From: Fibrobacterota bacterium
GTDB lineage: Bacteria; Fibrobacterota; Fibrobacteria; UBA11236
Length of the DNA stretch: 64,000 nt
Assembly: GCA_947466585.1 (NCBI GenBank)
Contig: CANIEU010000001.1
Location: forward strand, 112,414-176,413
Direction of reading: 5' to 3'
Shown: positions 1 to 7,853 of the stretch, piece after piece
Position numbering within the stretch: position 1 is the stretch's first letter
Layout of the letters: every line of letters starts with the position of its first letter
The notes under the pieces: model-generated
Seen by the model: the letters and a program-made list of their open reading frames with translations, nothing else
Databases searched by the model: none
Told to the model about the DNA's origin: nothing
Program-made: the position numbers and the translations under genes

Positions 1-1
1 C

Positions 2-877
2 GTGGTCAACGACGAGACGGCCCGCAAAAGCCGCGTGCTCGAGCTCGGCGACGCCGTGCGCATCGAGATTCCCGCAGAGAAAACCATCGGCAGAGTCGAA
101 CCGGAAAATATTCCGATCGAAATCGTATACGAGGACAAGTACCTCGCCGTGGTCAACAAACCCAAGGGTCTGGTCACGCACCCGGGACACGGCGTGCCCG
201 GCGGTACGCTCGCCAACGCGCTCGCCTATCGCTTCAAATCGCTCTCCGATTTCGGCGGATCGGATCGACCCGGTATCGTGCACAGATTGGATCGGGACAC
301 TTCGGGGTTACTCGTGGTCGCGCGCGACAACGCTACGCATGCCGCACTCTCCGCGCAACTGGCGGCCCGCGATATCCATCGCACCTACCGCGCCCTCATT
401 TGGCGCGAACCGCCTCCCGAAGGCACTTTCGACTGGCCGCTCGGACGACACATGAAGGATCCCGTCAAACGCGCGGTGATCCAACCCGATCCCCGCGGCA
501 TCCCGGGCAAGGCCGCCGTGACGCACTACCGCGTGACCGACTGGTACCAGTTCGCCGCACAGGTCGAAGTCACGCTCGATACCGGACGCACGCACCAGAT
601 CCGCGTTCACTTCTCCCACGCGGGGTTCCCCGTGATCGGCGATACCTTATACGGCGGCGGCGAGTCGATGCTAGGCCGCGTGCCGCCGTTGTTTCATTCT
701 TCTGCGGCGGCCTTGATCAAGCGGCTCAACTCGCAAGCCCTGCATGCCGCAAAGCTTGCGTTCACGCATCCGCGCACGGGCAAGATGCTCGAGTTCACGT
801 CGCCCTTGCCCGAAGAATTCCAAAACGCGCTGAAATTCTTGGAAAAGTTTCGGAGGGAAGATGAGGAGATTGATTAA
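2..877 (+). CDS. rluD: RluD-family 23S rRNA pseudouridine synthase, 5' end missing
   Basis: Converts uridines of ribosomal RNA to pseudouridine. The gene enters from outside the window: the first ~25 visible residues look like the end of an S4 RNA-binding domain (V-N-D-E followed by LELGDAVRIEIP), so the initiator lies upstream and the GTG at position 2 is probably not the start. The catalytic domain follows: NKPKGLVTHPG at ~52-62, the catalytic motif HRLDRDTSG at ~94-102 (the Asp after HRL is the nucleophile) and GRTHQIRVH at ~193-201. S4 plus this catalytic core fits the RluC/RluD group. RluD is the usual single member in this phylum-level context, but RluC-like specificity cannot be excluded. 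The stop lies inside the left arm of a heptamer inverted repeat. Confidence 0.9.
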   Translation: MVNDETARKSRVLELGDAVRIEIPAEKTIGRVEPENIPIEIVYEDKYLAVVNKPKGLVTHPGHGVPGGTLANALAYRFKSLSDFGGSDRPGIVHRLDRDTSGLLVVARDNATHAALSAQLAARDIHRTYRALIWREPPPEGTFDWPLGRHMKDPVKRAVIQPDPRGIPGKAAVTHYRVTDWYQFAAQVEVTLDTGRTHQIRVHFSHAGFPVIGDTLYGGGESMLGRVPPLFHSSAAALIKRLNSQALHAAKLAFTHPRTGKMLEFTSPLPEEFQNALKFLEKFRREDEEID

Positions 878-968
878 TGAACAATGCGCAATGCTCAAAA
901 ACGCATCAGCGTATTGGTCAAAGTCTTTCCCCCTCTCTGAGCATTGTTCATTGCGCATTGTTCATTGA
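876..968. repeat. Heptamer-array inverted repeat A
   Basis: The left arm (876-896) is three tandem heptamers, AATGAAC, AATGCGC and AATGCTC. The right arm, read on the minus strand from 966 to 939, is four heptamers, AATGAAC, AATGCGC, AATGAAC and AATGCTC. The arms therefore pair in at least two registers and differ by one inserted unit. The loop is about 40 nt (898-937) with no obvious structure. The left arm overlaps the stop codon of the pseudouridine synthase; the right arm ends 29 nt before the proposed GTG of the methyltransferase. Same architecture as the elements at 48.2, 50.6, 54.2 and 56.2 kb. Confidence 0.85.
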
Positions 969-997
969 ACCCTGATTTCCGACGGAGAATCCTTCCT

Positions 998-1918
998 GTG
1001 AAAAAGCCGCTTGATTTCAACTTCACCCGCGCTCTGGCCCGTGGTCATGTTTCTTACGATGCCACCGTCGGCACTTGGTGGGAACACCGCTCCGCCGATG
1101 ACGCGCACAAGCGCGCTTACCGCCATTCAGCGGAGCACACGCGCGACAGCCTGCGAAAGGCGATGAAGAAGAACAAGATCTCTTCGCCGCTCATCGTCGA
1201 CTACGCCTGCGGCGGCGGCCACTACCTGCTCGAACTCGCGCGGCTCATGCCCGAGGCCCGCATCGTCGGGCTCGACGGATCCAAGAAGCTGCTGGCCCTC
1301 ACGGCCGCGCGCTGCGAAGCCGCAGGGATTTCCGCGACGATCACCACCGGGGAAAAAGCCTTCGTCGCCGGCGGACCGCGCGTACGCTTGGTGCGCACCA
1401 ACCTGCCCAACTTCAAATTGCCCGCAGGCAAGGCCGATGCCGTGGCCTTCGTGTTCCCCAACATCGCACCGGGCCCCGACGATCAGCCCCTCTACGACCG
1501 CAACGGTTATCTCAACCGCGGCGATGCGGCGGTGGCCAAAATGCTGGCCCGCTTCCGCGAAATGGATCCCGAAGACGAAGTCACCAACGAAAAGCCGGCG
1601 CTGCTGTTCGACGGCTATATGACCGAGCGCGTGCTCGCACGCAACATCCGCAAGTTTCTCAAGCCGGGCGGTCTGTGGATCAAGGTCGACTACGCCAACG
1701 CGCTGCGCTCGGAGCTGACCGAACTTTCGCAATGGCGTTGCCTGTTCGCCGAATGCGCTCTCGAAGCTCCGATCAAGGGATTGCAGAGCGAGTTGCTGTT
1801 TAAACTGCGCGACAACGTGTTCCGACGGTCGTCGGTGATTCTCGACGTGTACCACCAGACCAAGGACCCAAGCGACAAAACGGGTGGCTACTTCATCACG
1901 GAGTTCGGGGCGGTTTAA
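998..1918 (+). CDS. Class I SAM-dependent methyltransferase
   Basis: Predicted cytoplasmic S-adenosylmethionine-dependent methyltransferase, 306 aa, substrate unknown. Motif I is VDYACGGGHYLL (residues ~67-78), a Rossmann glycine loop. Motif II is IVGLDGS (~89-95), with the acidic residue that binds the ribose of SAM. A later segment FLKPGGLWIKVDYAN matches the post-motif III strand of this fold. I chose GTG at 998 because CGGAGA lies about 11 nt upstream. An in-frame ATG at 944 exists but falls inside the right arm of the heptamer repeat and would add residues encoded by the repeat. It stands alone between the pseudouridine synthase and the YCF48 gene; no pathway can be inferred from context. 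Confidence 0.75.
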   Translation: MKKPLDFNFTRALARGHVSYDATVGTWWEHRSADDAHKRAYRHSAEHTRDSLRKAMKKNKISSPLIVDYACGGGHYLLELARLMPEARIVGLDGSKKLLALTAARCEAAGISATITTGEKAFVAGGPRVRLVRTNLPNFKLPAGKADAVAFVFPNIAPGPDDQPLYDRNGYLNRGDAAVAKMLARFREMDPEDEVTNEKPALLFDGYMTERVLARNIRKFLKPGGLWIKVDYANALRSELTELSQWRCLFAECALEAPIKGLQSELLFKLRDNVFRRSSVILDVYHQTKDPSDKTGGYFITEFGAV

Positions 1919-1955
1919 CCGGATTTCTTCCGAATTTCGATAGAAACGGCTGTTA

Positions 1956-1983
1956 TTGAAATTTGTTTCGTATCAGCTGTAAA
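1956..1983 (+). promoter_or_regulatory. Possible sigma70-type promoter
   Basis: TTGAAA at 1956-1961 and TGTAAA at 1978-1983 are separated by 16 bp, about 55 bp before the start of the YCF48-repeat gene. The -35 matches consensus well, the -10 only moderately. No experimental support; other A/T-rich hexamers in the spacer could serve. Confidence 0.3.
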
Positions 1984-2009
1984 AAGTTCAAACAACCTCC
2001 CCGAGCTAG

Positions 2010-2027
2010 ATTTCCCCGCGGGGAAAT
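2010..2027. promoter_or_regulatory. Perfect 18-bp palindrome next to the ribosome binding site
   Basis: ATTTCCCCGCGGGGAAAT is a perfect palindrome just before AGGGAGG, the Shine-Dalgarno sequence of the ATG at 2040. In RNA it would form a short tight hairpin abutting the binding site; as DNA it could be a dimeric repressor site. It does not contain the Shine-Dalgarno itself. No T-run follows, so it is not a terminator of the upstream gene. Confidence 0.5.
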
Positions 2028-2039
2028 AGGGAGGGTGTC

Positions 2040-4511
2040 ATGAGGCTTCTTCGATCAATCTGTATTTCGATACCGCTGCTGGCGGGGGTTTTGATCGGAG
2101 TTTCCGAGGCGCAGACGTGGTCGGCAATCGCGAGTGGCACCACGCAATCCCTTCTGAATATCACCGTGGCAGATTCGCTACCGCCCGCCGGCCCTTATTG
2201 GACGCCAACGACAACCGGCACATCCAAACGCCTTCGCTCTATTGTCTTCCTGGACGATAGCACCGGTTGGGCCGTCGGAGATTCTGGAAAAATTCTGAAG
2301 ACCGCCGATGCGGGTGCAAACTGGAGCACCCAACCGAGCGGGACCATTGAAAACCTGTATTCCGTACGCTTTTTGAATTCAAACCTCGGATGGGTCGTGG
2401 GAGACGGAAAACGTCTTTTGAAAACCACGAACGGAGGAACCTCCTGGAACAATACGGGCACAATCACCGGAGCGAGCCGATTCAATTCCGTTGCCATCAG
2501 CGACAGTCAAACCGTTTGGGCGGCTTCGACCAACGGGCTCTACCGCACCACGGATGGCGGCGCCTCTTGGGTCCTCGCATTCTCGTCTCTTGATGCCGAC
2601 CCGGAATTCTTGTCGGTTCAATTCAAAGGCGTTTGCGGCTGGGGTCTCCAGGCCAGTCAGATCTACCGAACCACGAACGGAGGAGCCACCTGGGCCCGAC
2701 GTGCCTTTGTGGTCGGTGGCCATACGGGAATGGCCTTCACCGATAGCCTGCTGGGTTGGTCTTCTGCGGCAAGTGGAAAATACGAGCACTCCGAGGACGG
2801 CGCGAAAATTTACACCGCCGTTGAAAATACGGTGACCGGCACGGGAACCACGTTTCGCACTGTCGGATTTTTGAACGACCAGCTTGGGTGGCTTGCGGGA
2901 GATTCCGCAACCCTCCTCCACACTACCAATGGCGGCACCTCGTGGGCGAAGGAATCGATTTGGCCGCCGGTGAGCAATCTCACTAGCCGTACGCTTTGGG
3001 AATTGCAAATAAGCGGAGCAGCCAACGGATGGATCGCGGGCGACGACGGATTGATTCTCAAATACGTAACGAGTAAACCCGAATTCTCCTATATCGGAAC
3101 CGAACGATCCTATACCACCGGTGCGCAAATCGCGCCTTGGATCCCGCTCGCATTGGCCAAAACCACTTCGTGGTCGATCACCCCGTCGCTGACCACCCGA
3201 ACCGGACTTCAGTTCGATGTCGCGACCGGTGCCATCTCCGGAACGCCTTCCTTAACCTCTCCGGTCACGTCGTACACGGTCACTGCTGTGAACGGAAAGG
3301 GTTCCGTGCAAAAATCGATCGCCATCGCCGTCACGTCCTCTCCGTGGATCCGACTTTACCAAGAAAACTCCGGGTTCCCTTCCGATCGCACCATTTCCGC
3401 CTTGCAATTTTTCCCGTCGAACATCGGATACGCCGCCATCAACGCGCCTGGAGACGGTTTCAAAGGGGTCTTCAAAACCACGGACGCGGGCGCTTCGTGG
3501 CAGCGCAATTACCTGACCGGGGTGAGCTCCTACCGGGCCGATGCCATCCACTTCTACGACGAAATGTCGGGCTTTATGGGCCGCACATACGGTTCGGTCG
3601 TCGGCACGACGAACGGGGGAACCACCTGGGTGGTTCGCCTGACGGCGGCTACCGGATTTGCCGCGGCGCTGAATTCCGTATTCTCGACAAGCGCCACCAC
3701 CAGGTATGTGGTCGGAGCGGGCGGCTTGATCGCCAAATCCACGGATGTGGGAGCGACCTGGAGCGTTCTCCCGGGATCGACTTCAAAGAACCTGAATGGC
3801 GTTTATTTCACCGATTCCGAAAACGGCTATGCGGTCGGAGACAGCGGAACGATTCGTAAAACCACCAATGGGGGCACAGACTGGGCCGTTCAATCGAGCG
3901 GTTCGACCCGCGCCTTGCGCGCCGTCCGGTTTGTGAATGCCACCTGGGGATTCGCCGTGGGAGACAGTGGGACCATCCTCCTGACGACAAACGGTGGATC
4001 CCAGTGGATGGGAATTTCCTCGGGAACCACGGTCACTCTACGGGCCGTCCACTTCCCCGATGCGCTGGACGGATTCATTGCGGGGGACAGCGGTGTGATT
4101 CTCGCAAGCGAGAACGGAGGAGGCATCTGGACGCGCCAACCGACGACCACGCGCGCGACATTGCGGACGGTTTGGATGCTGGACGACACTTCCGGCTATG
4201 CAGCCGGGGATAGTGGCGTCATCCTCCAATACACCAGAATTTATAATCCCCCCGTGTCACTACGACCCGAAACGTCCGTTCATGCCTCGCTCGTGAATCG
4301 CACCTTCACCTATACCCTCGCCTCCCCCACCGCAGTCCGCATCTGCCTGCTCGACCTGCGCGGGCGCGAGGTATGGCGCACGAACGCAACCCAGCAATCC
4401 GCAGGGTCGCACGCGATCACGTTACCGATGAAAAATCTGGAAACGTCGCTTTACTTGTTGGAGTTTCGCGCGGGCGCGGAGCGTCGCATCATGCGCGTGA
4501 TGGCGCAGTAA
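2040..4511 (+). CDS. Secreted YCF48/BNR-repeat protein with putative Ig module and C-terminal sorting-like domain
   Basis: Exported protein of 823 aa. The N-terminus is a clear signal peptide (hydrophobic core ISIPLLAGVLIGV, likely cleavage after SEAQ). Residues ~30-340 and ~435-735 are beta-propeller repeats of the YCF48/photosystem II stability factor type, with recurring GWAVGDSG, TTNGGTSW and similar blocks. Between the two repeat sets lies a putative Ig-like segment (~345-430; FDVATGAISGTPS is typical of bacterial He_PIG domains). The last ~85 residues, with LLDLRGREVW and LYLLEFRAGAERRIMRVMAQ, resemble the beta-sandwich sorting tails of type IX secretion cargo. Such proteins are typical large surface or secreted proteins of the FCB group; ligand unknown. 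A strong AGGGAGG precedes the ATG. The gene ends in a dyad shared with the convergent topoisomerase gene. Confidence 0.8.
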   Translation: MRLLRSICISIPLLAGVLIGVSEAQTWSAIASGTTQSLLNITVADSLPPAGPYWTPTTTGTSKRLRSIVFLDDSTGWAVGDSGKILKTADAGANWSTQPSGTIENLYSVRFLNSNLGWVVGDGKRLLKTTNGGTSWNNTGTITGASRFNSVAISDSQTVWAASTNGLYRTTDGGASWVLAFSSLDADPEFLSVQFKGVCGWGLQASQIYRTTNGGATWARRAFVVGGHTGMAFTDSLLGWSSAASGKYEHSEDGAKIYTAVENTVTGTGTTFRTVGFLNDQLGWLAGDSATLLHTTNGGTSWAKESIWPPVSNLTSRTLWELQISGAANGWIAGDDGLILKYVTSKPEFSYIGTERSYTTGAQIAPWIPLALAKTTSWSITPSLTTRTGLQFDVATGAISGTPSLTSPVTSYTVTAVNGKGSVQKSIAIAVTSSPWIRLYQENSGFPSDRTISALQFFPSNIGYAAINAPGDGFKGVFKTTDAGASWQRNYLTGVSSYRADAIHFYDEMSGFMGRTYGSVVGTTNGGTTWVVRLTAATGFAAALNSVFSTSATTRYVVGAGGLIAKSTDVGATWSVLPGSTSKNLNGVYFTDSENGYAVGDSGTIRKTTNGGTDWAVQSSGSTRALRAVRFVNATWGFAVGDSGTILLTTNGGSQWMGISSGTTVTLRAVHFPDALDGFIAGDSGVILASENGGGIWTRQPTTTRATLRTVWMLDDTSGYAAGDSGVILQYTRIYNPPVSLRPETSVHASLVNRTFTYTLASPTAVRICLLDLRGREVWRTNATQQSAGSHAITLPMKNLETSLYLLEFRAGAERRIMRVMAQ

Positions 4512-4567
4512 ACCGAACGGAGAGGTGAGGTCGAAGAAAATCGCCCCTCACCCAATGCTCCGGTTTA
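4509..4567. terminator. Nested dyad between convergent genes, possible bidirectional terminator
   Basis: Two nested inverted repeats: TAAACCG (4509-4515) with CGGTTTA (4561-4567), and GGTGAGG (4524-4530) with CCTCACC (4546-4552). The outer arms contain the stop codons of both flanking convergent genes. There is no strong T-run, so intrinsic termination is uncertain, but position and symmetry favour a shared transcript-end structure. Confidence 0.45.
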
Positions 4568-7243
4568 CTCTTCGATGTCGGTGGCGGCCTTCTTCGCGAA
4601 CCCACCCTTGCCGCGCGGTTTGAATTCGCGTGGGGGGAACTCGAACTCCAGCTTGCCGGCCTTGTTCAGCTTCAGGTACGCGTCAAAGAATCGGCGCGTC
4701 TTCGAAGACTGAAATCCGACGATGAGGCCCGACTTCCCTTCACCCAACATCTTCGCGATATGCTCGCGCTCCAGCGTTTTGCCGAGGATGGATTTGCCGA
4801 TGCGGAAACCCTTCTTGGTGTCGGTCGCGCCGCCCGCGATATCCAGCGCGCTTTGCGACATGTACGACGTCACGGTTTCAAACACGGGCGTGCTATCAAT
4901 AGGTGAGTTACCGAGAGCTTCCGGATTTACGATTTCGGGAACCTCACCATCGCCGCCTTCAAATACGAACTCGATCTTGCCCGTGGATTCGGTGAAGCGC
5001 AGAGCCGCCGCAAACGGCTTGCCCGCCTTGCTGCGAAACCCGGTAAGCGGGCCGAGACGCCCGGTCTTAAGGAGTTCCACGATCTCGTCGGGTGCCATCT
5101 GGCGGCCGCCCATCACCTTGCGGATCACGATCTTGCCGTCTTCCGACTGCCAACGACTCGCGGTCTCACTCATCGGGCGACCATCGAGCGGGTTCGAGAA
5201 ACCCGCCGCCTTGCGGTCGTCGTCTTCGTTGTAACCCTTGATACGCTGCACGATGTTACGCGTGAGCGCTTCCGTCTCGTGCATGAACTCTTCGCGGGTG
5301 AGCTTGCCCTTCTCGATACGGTTCAGCTTGAATTCCCACTCACCGGTGAGCTCGGGCAAGGTGAGTTCTTCGATCTTCATCGCGGATAACATGCCGAGCA
5401 GCTCCGTACCCTTTGCGGTCGGAACGAGTTCCTTGCCTTCGCGGACGATGTACTTGTCCGAGAGCAAACCTTCGATGGTGGCTGCACGTGTGGCGGGCGT
5501 GCCGAGGCCGCGCTCTTTCATGGCGTCGCGCAGCTCTTCGTCTTCCACGTATTTGCCCGCGCTTTCCATAAAGGAGAGCAGGGTGGATTCGTTCAGGCGC
5601 GCCGGGGGTCGCGTGCGGTCGGCGCGGGCTTCCACCTCGCGGGCGAACACGGGCTGACCGGGGACGAGCGCGGCCAGCGCGGCTTCTTCGCCGGGCTCCA
5701 TGCCGTAAATCGCCTTCCAGCCGGCGAACTCGAGAACCTTGCCCTCGGTGCGGAAGGACTCGCCTTCCACCACGGAGATGCGCGTGGTCTGCAAAAAGCG
5801 CGCGACCGGGAAGAACACGGCGAGAAAGCGCTGCGTAACGAGCTCGTAAATTTTGCGTTCGGGTTCGCTGAGGCTCTCAGGGAGAACCTGGGTCGGAATG
5901 ATGGCGAAGTGATCGGACACCTTGGTGCCGTCGAAAATCTTTTTGTCGAGGCGGATGTAGTTCTTCTCAAGCGCCTCGGCGGCGAACTTTCCGAACACGC
6001 CACCCTTCAAGGTCTGCATGAGATCCTTGACCACCGGCAGATAATCTTCGGGCAGGTGGCGGCTGTCGGTACGCGGATAGGTGAGCACCTTGTGACGCTC
6101 GTACAGCGCTTGCGCAATGCCGAGCGTGTTCTTCGCGCTAAAGCCGAACCGGCTGTTGGCCTCGCGCTGGAGCGTGGTCAAATCGTAAAGACCCGGACAG
6201 CTCTGGCTTGTCGGCTTCGCCGACTCGGTGACCTGCGCGGGCTTACCCAAACATTTTTCCGCGATGGCTTTCGCTCGCGCGGCGTCCCAGATGCGCTCCG
6301 CCTTGAGCGCATCGTCGACGTCTTCTTTTTTGAATTCGGGATCGAACCAACGACCGGCATAGGTCTGCTCGGCAGAAGACTTGCCGATCTCGAACAATGC
6401 GTGCACTTCGGAGTAGTCGCGGGCGACGAAACGGTTGCGTTCCTCTTCGCGGCGCACGATCATCGACAGCGTCGGGGTCTGTACGCGCCCGCAGGGCGTG
6501 AGGAAGAATCCTCCGCGACGCGACTGGTAGCCGGTGAGCGCACGCGAACCGTTGATGCCGACGAGCCAATCCGCTTCGGAACGGCTCTGGGCGGCGGCGG
6601 CGAGGTTGCGCATTTCGGAGTCGTCGCGCAAATGCTGCAATCCCTCCTCGATCGCGGTCTTGGTCATGCTCTGCAACCAGAGACGCTTGATCGGCACGGT
6701 GACTGGTTTGGTCTCCGACACGAACTGCACGATGTAACGGAAAATCAGTTCACCCTCGCGGCCGGCGTCGCAGGCGTTCACGATTTCGGTCACGTCTTTG
6801 CGGCGCATCAGTTTGCCGAGGGTGGCGAGCTGGCTCTTGGTCTTGGGCAGCGCCATGATCGAGAACTTTTCGGGAATGATCGGCAGGTTGTCGAGCGACC
6901 AGGTCTTGTGCCGGTCGTCCATGTCCTTGGGGGTGGCGAGCGTCACCAAGTGTCCCAAAGCGAAGGAGACGATATGATGGGGACCTTCCCAATACGAGTC
7001 GTGCTTCTCGAACGTGCCGGGCAACGCCCGGGTCAGATCCTGCGCGACGCTCGGCTTTTCGGCGATGACGAGGGTCTTGCCGGCACCGGCGGGTACAGAT
7101 GTTTTGGAAGACTTCTTGGCCTTGGGCACGGCCCCGGCGGAGACGACGTCAAGGACATCACTCGACCCCGTACTCGTACTTTTACTCGTACGCGTACTCG
7201 ATGTCGTTTTCTTCGCGACTTTCTTCACGATTACGTCGCTCAT
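4565..7243 (-). CDS. topB: Type IA DNA topoisomerase, topoisomerase III-like
   Basis: Relaxes or decatenates DNA by single-strand passage; 892 aa. After a Ser/Thr/Lys-rich tail (~1-55) comes the Toprim domain beginning KTLVIAEKPSVAQDL, with metal site DAGREGE (159-165). The catalytic tyrosine is Y389 in TYPRTDSRHLP, the form typical of topoisomerase III rather than TopA. No zinc-finger C-terminus is seen. Instead two C-terminal repeats (around WQSEDGKIVIRKVMGGRQMAPDEIV and the SALDIAGGATDTKKGFRIGK segment) resemble Toprim_Crpt modules. The ATG at 7243 overlaps the upstream EIIA stop as ATGA, and upstream in-frame starts would run back through that gene. The low-complexity N-terminus is encoded by imperfect CGTACT-like repeats (~7165-7205), which might vary in length. 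Confidence 0.88.
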   Translation of the reverse strand: MSDVIVKKVAKKTTSSTRTSKSTSTGSSDVLDVVSAGAVPKAKKSSKTSVPAGAGKTLVIAEKPSVAQDLTRALPGTFEKHDSYWEGPHHIVSFALGHLVTLATPKDMDDRHKTWSLDNLPIIPEKFSIMALPKTKSQLATLGKLMRRKDVTEIVNACDAGREGELIFRYIVQFVSETKPVTVPIKRLWLQSMTKTAIEEGLQHLRDDSEMRNLAAAAQSRSEADWLVGINGSRALTGYQSRRGGFFLTPCGRVQTPTLSMIVRREEERNRFVARDYSEVHALFEIGKSSAEQTYAGRWFDPEFKKEDVDDALKAERIWDAARAKAIAEKCLGKPAQVTESAKPTSQSCPGLYDLTTLQREANSRFGFSAKNTLGIAQALYERHKVLTYPRTDSRHLPEDYLPVVKDLMQTLKGGVFGKFAAEALEKNYIRLDKKIFDGTKVSDHFAIIPTQVLPESLSEPERKIYELVTQRFLAVFFPVARFLQTTRISVVEGESFRTEGKVLEFAGWKAIYGMEPGEEAALAALVPGQPVFAREVEARADRTRPPARLNESTLLSFMESAGKYVEDEELRDAMKERGLGTPATRAATIEGLLSDKYIVREGKELVPTAKGTELLGMLSAMKIEELTLPELTGEWEFKLNRIEKGKLTREEFMHETEALTRNIVQRIKGYNEDDDRKAAGFSNPLDGRPMSETASRWQSEDGKIVIRKVMGGRQMAPDEIVELLKTGRLGPLTGFRSKAGKPFAAALRFTESTGKIEFVFEGGDGEVPEIVNPEALGNSPIDSTPVFETVTSYMSQSALDIAGGATDTKKGFRIGKSILGKTLEREHIAKMLGEGKSGLIVGFQSSKTRRFFDAYLKLNKAGKLEFEFPPREFKPRGKGGFAKKAATDIEE

Positions 7244-7704
7244 GCGTACTTCGCTTCGCCGGCCACGAGGCCCGCGTAAAATTCGGCCGAGGTTTCCGCC
7301 TGAATCAGGTTTTTGCGGATGTCCGCATCGGAAAGGAGGCGTGAAATCGCCGATAGGGCGCGGATGTGAGGGCCCACGGTACTGGCGGGCGACACGATCA
7401 GGAACAGGAGATAGACGGGTTGTTTGTCGATGGCATCGCACTCGAGGCCGCGTTTGACCGAGCAAGCGGCGATCAGCATTTCATCGAGAAAGTCGACCTT
7501 GGCGTGGGGAACCGCGAGACCGCAACCGATACCGGTCGACATCTTGGATTCACGATCGAGCACGGCCGCCAAAATACGCTCATTATCGGTGAGTCCATGG
7601 ACCGTACAGAGGCGGTCCACCATTTCCCCGACGATCTCGCGCCATGACGGCTTTTGGCTGTCCACGATCACGCATTGTTCCGTCAGTCGATCCGTCAGTT
7701 TCAT
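7240..7704 (-). CDS. PTS EIIA domain protein (fructose/nitrogen type, PtsN-like)
   Basis: A 154-aa single-domain EIIA of the mannitol/fructose/PtsN class. The phospho-acceptor is H67 in STGIGCGLAVPHAKV, matching the family pattern TGIG-x-G-x-A-x-PH. Without a linked EIIB/EIIC permease it is more likely regulatory (nitrogen-PTS-like) than a sugar transporter part. The ATG at 7704 is preceded by GGGGAGG at suitable spacing; longer upstream frames lack such a site. It overlaps topB by 4 nt, so the two are probably co-translated, an odd pairing. No HPr or EI gene lies in the window. Confidence 0.82.
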   Translation of the reverse strand: MKLTDRLTEQCVIVDSQKPSWREIVGEMVDRLCTVHGLTDNERILAAVLDRESKMSTGIGCGLAVPHAKVDFLDEMLIAACSVKRGLECDAIDKQPVYLLFLIVSPASTVGPHIRALSAISRLLSDADIRKNLIQAETSAEFYAGLVAGEAKYA

Positions 7705-7853
7705 GCCGGCCTCCCCATCCCCACCGGTGCTTCGACAAGCTCTGCTACCGGACGGGGCGCCAAAATTAGAATTATGGCCCTCGGGTTGCCGCGATTTGCG
7801 GACCAAATCCGATAAAGCTCAACGGGTTTTGTGGCCAAAAAACCGCCTCCCGG

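Noticed and set aside
2250-4230. Periodic DNA similarity inside the YCF48 gene as a tandem DNA repeat
   Set aside because: Similarity is at protein level (propeller blades) with diverged DNA; no exact tandem units.
5909-7279. Long open frame (456 codons) on the plus strand opposite topB
   Set aside because: Antisense shadow of a clearly recognisable topoisomerase; GC-rich codon bias leaves the complementary frame open, and the product has no family-like features.
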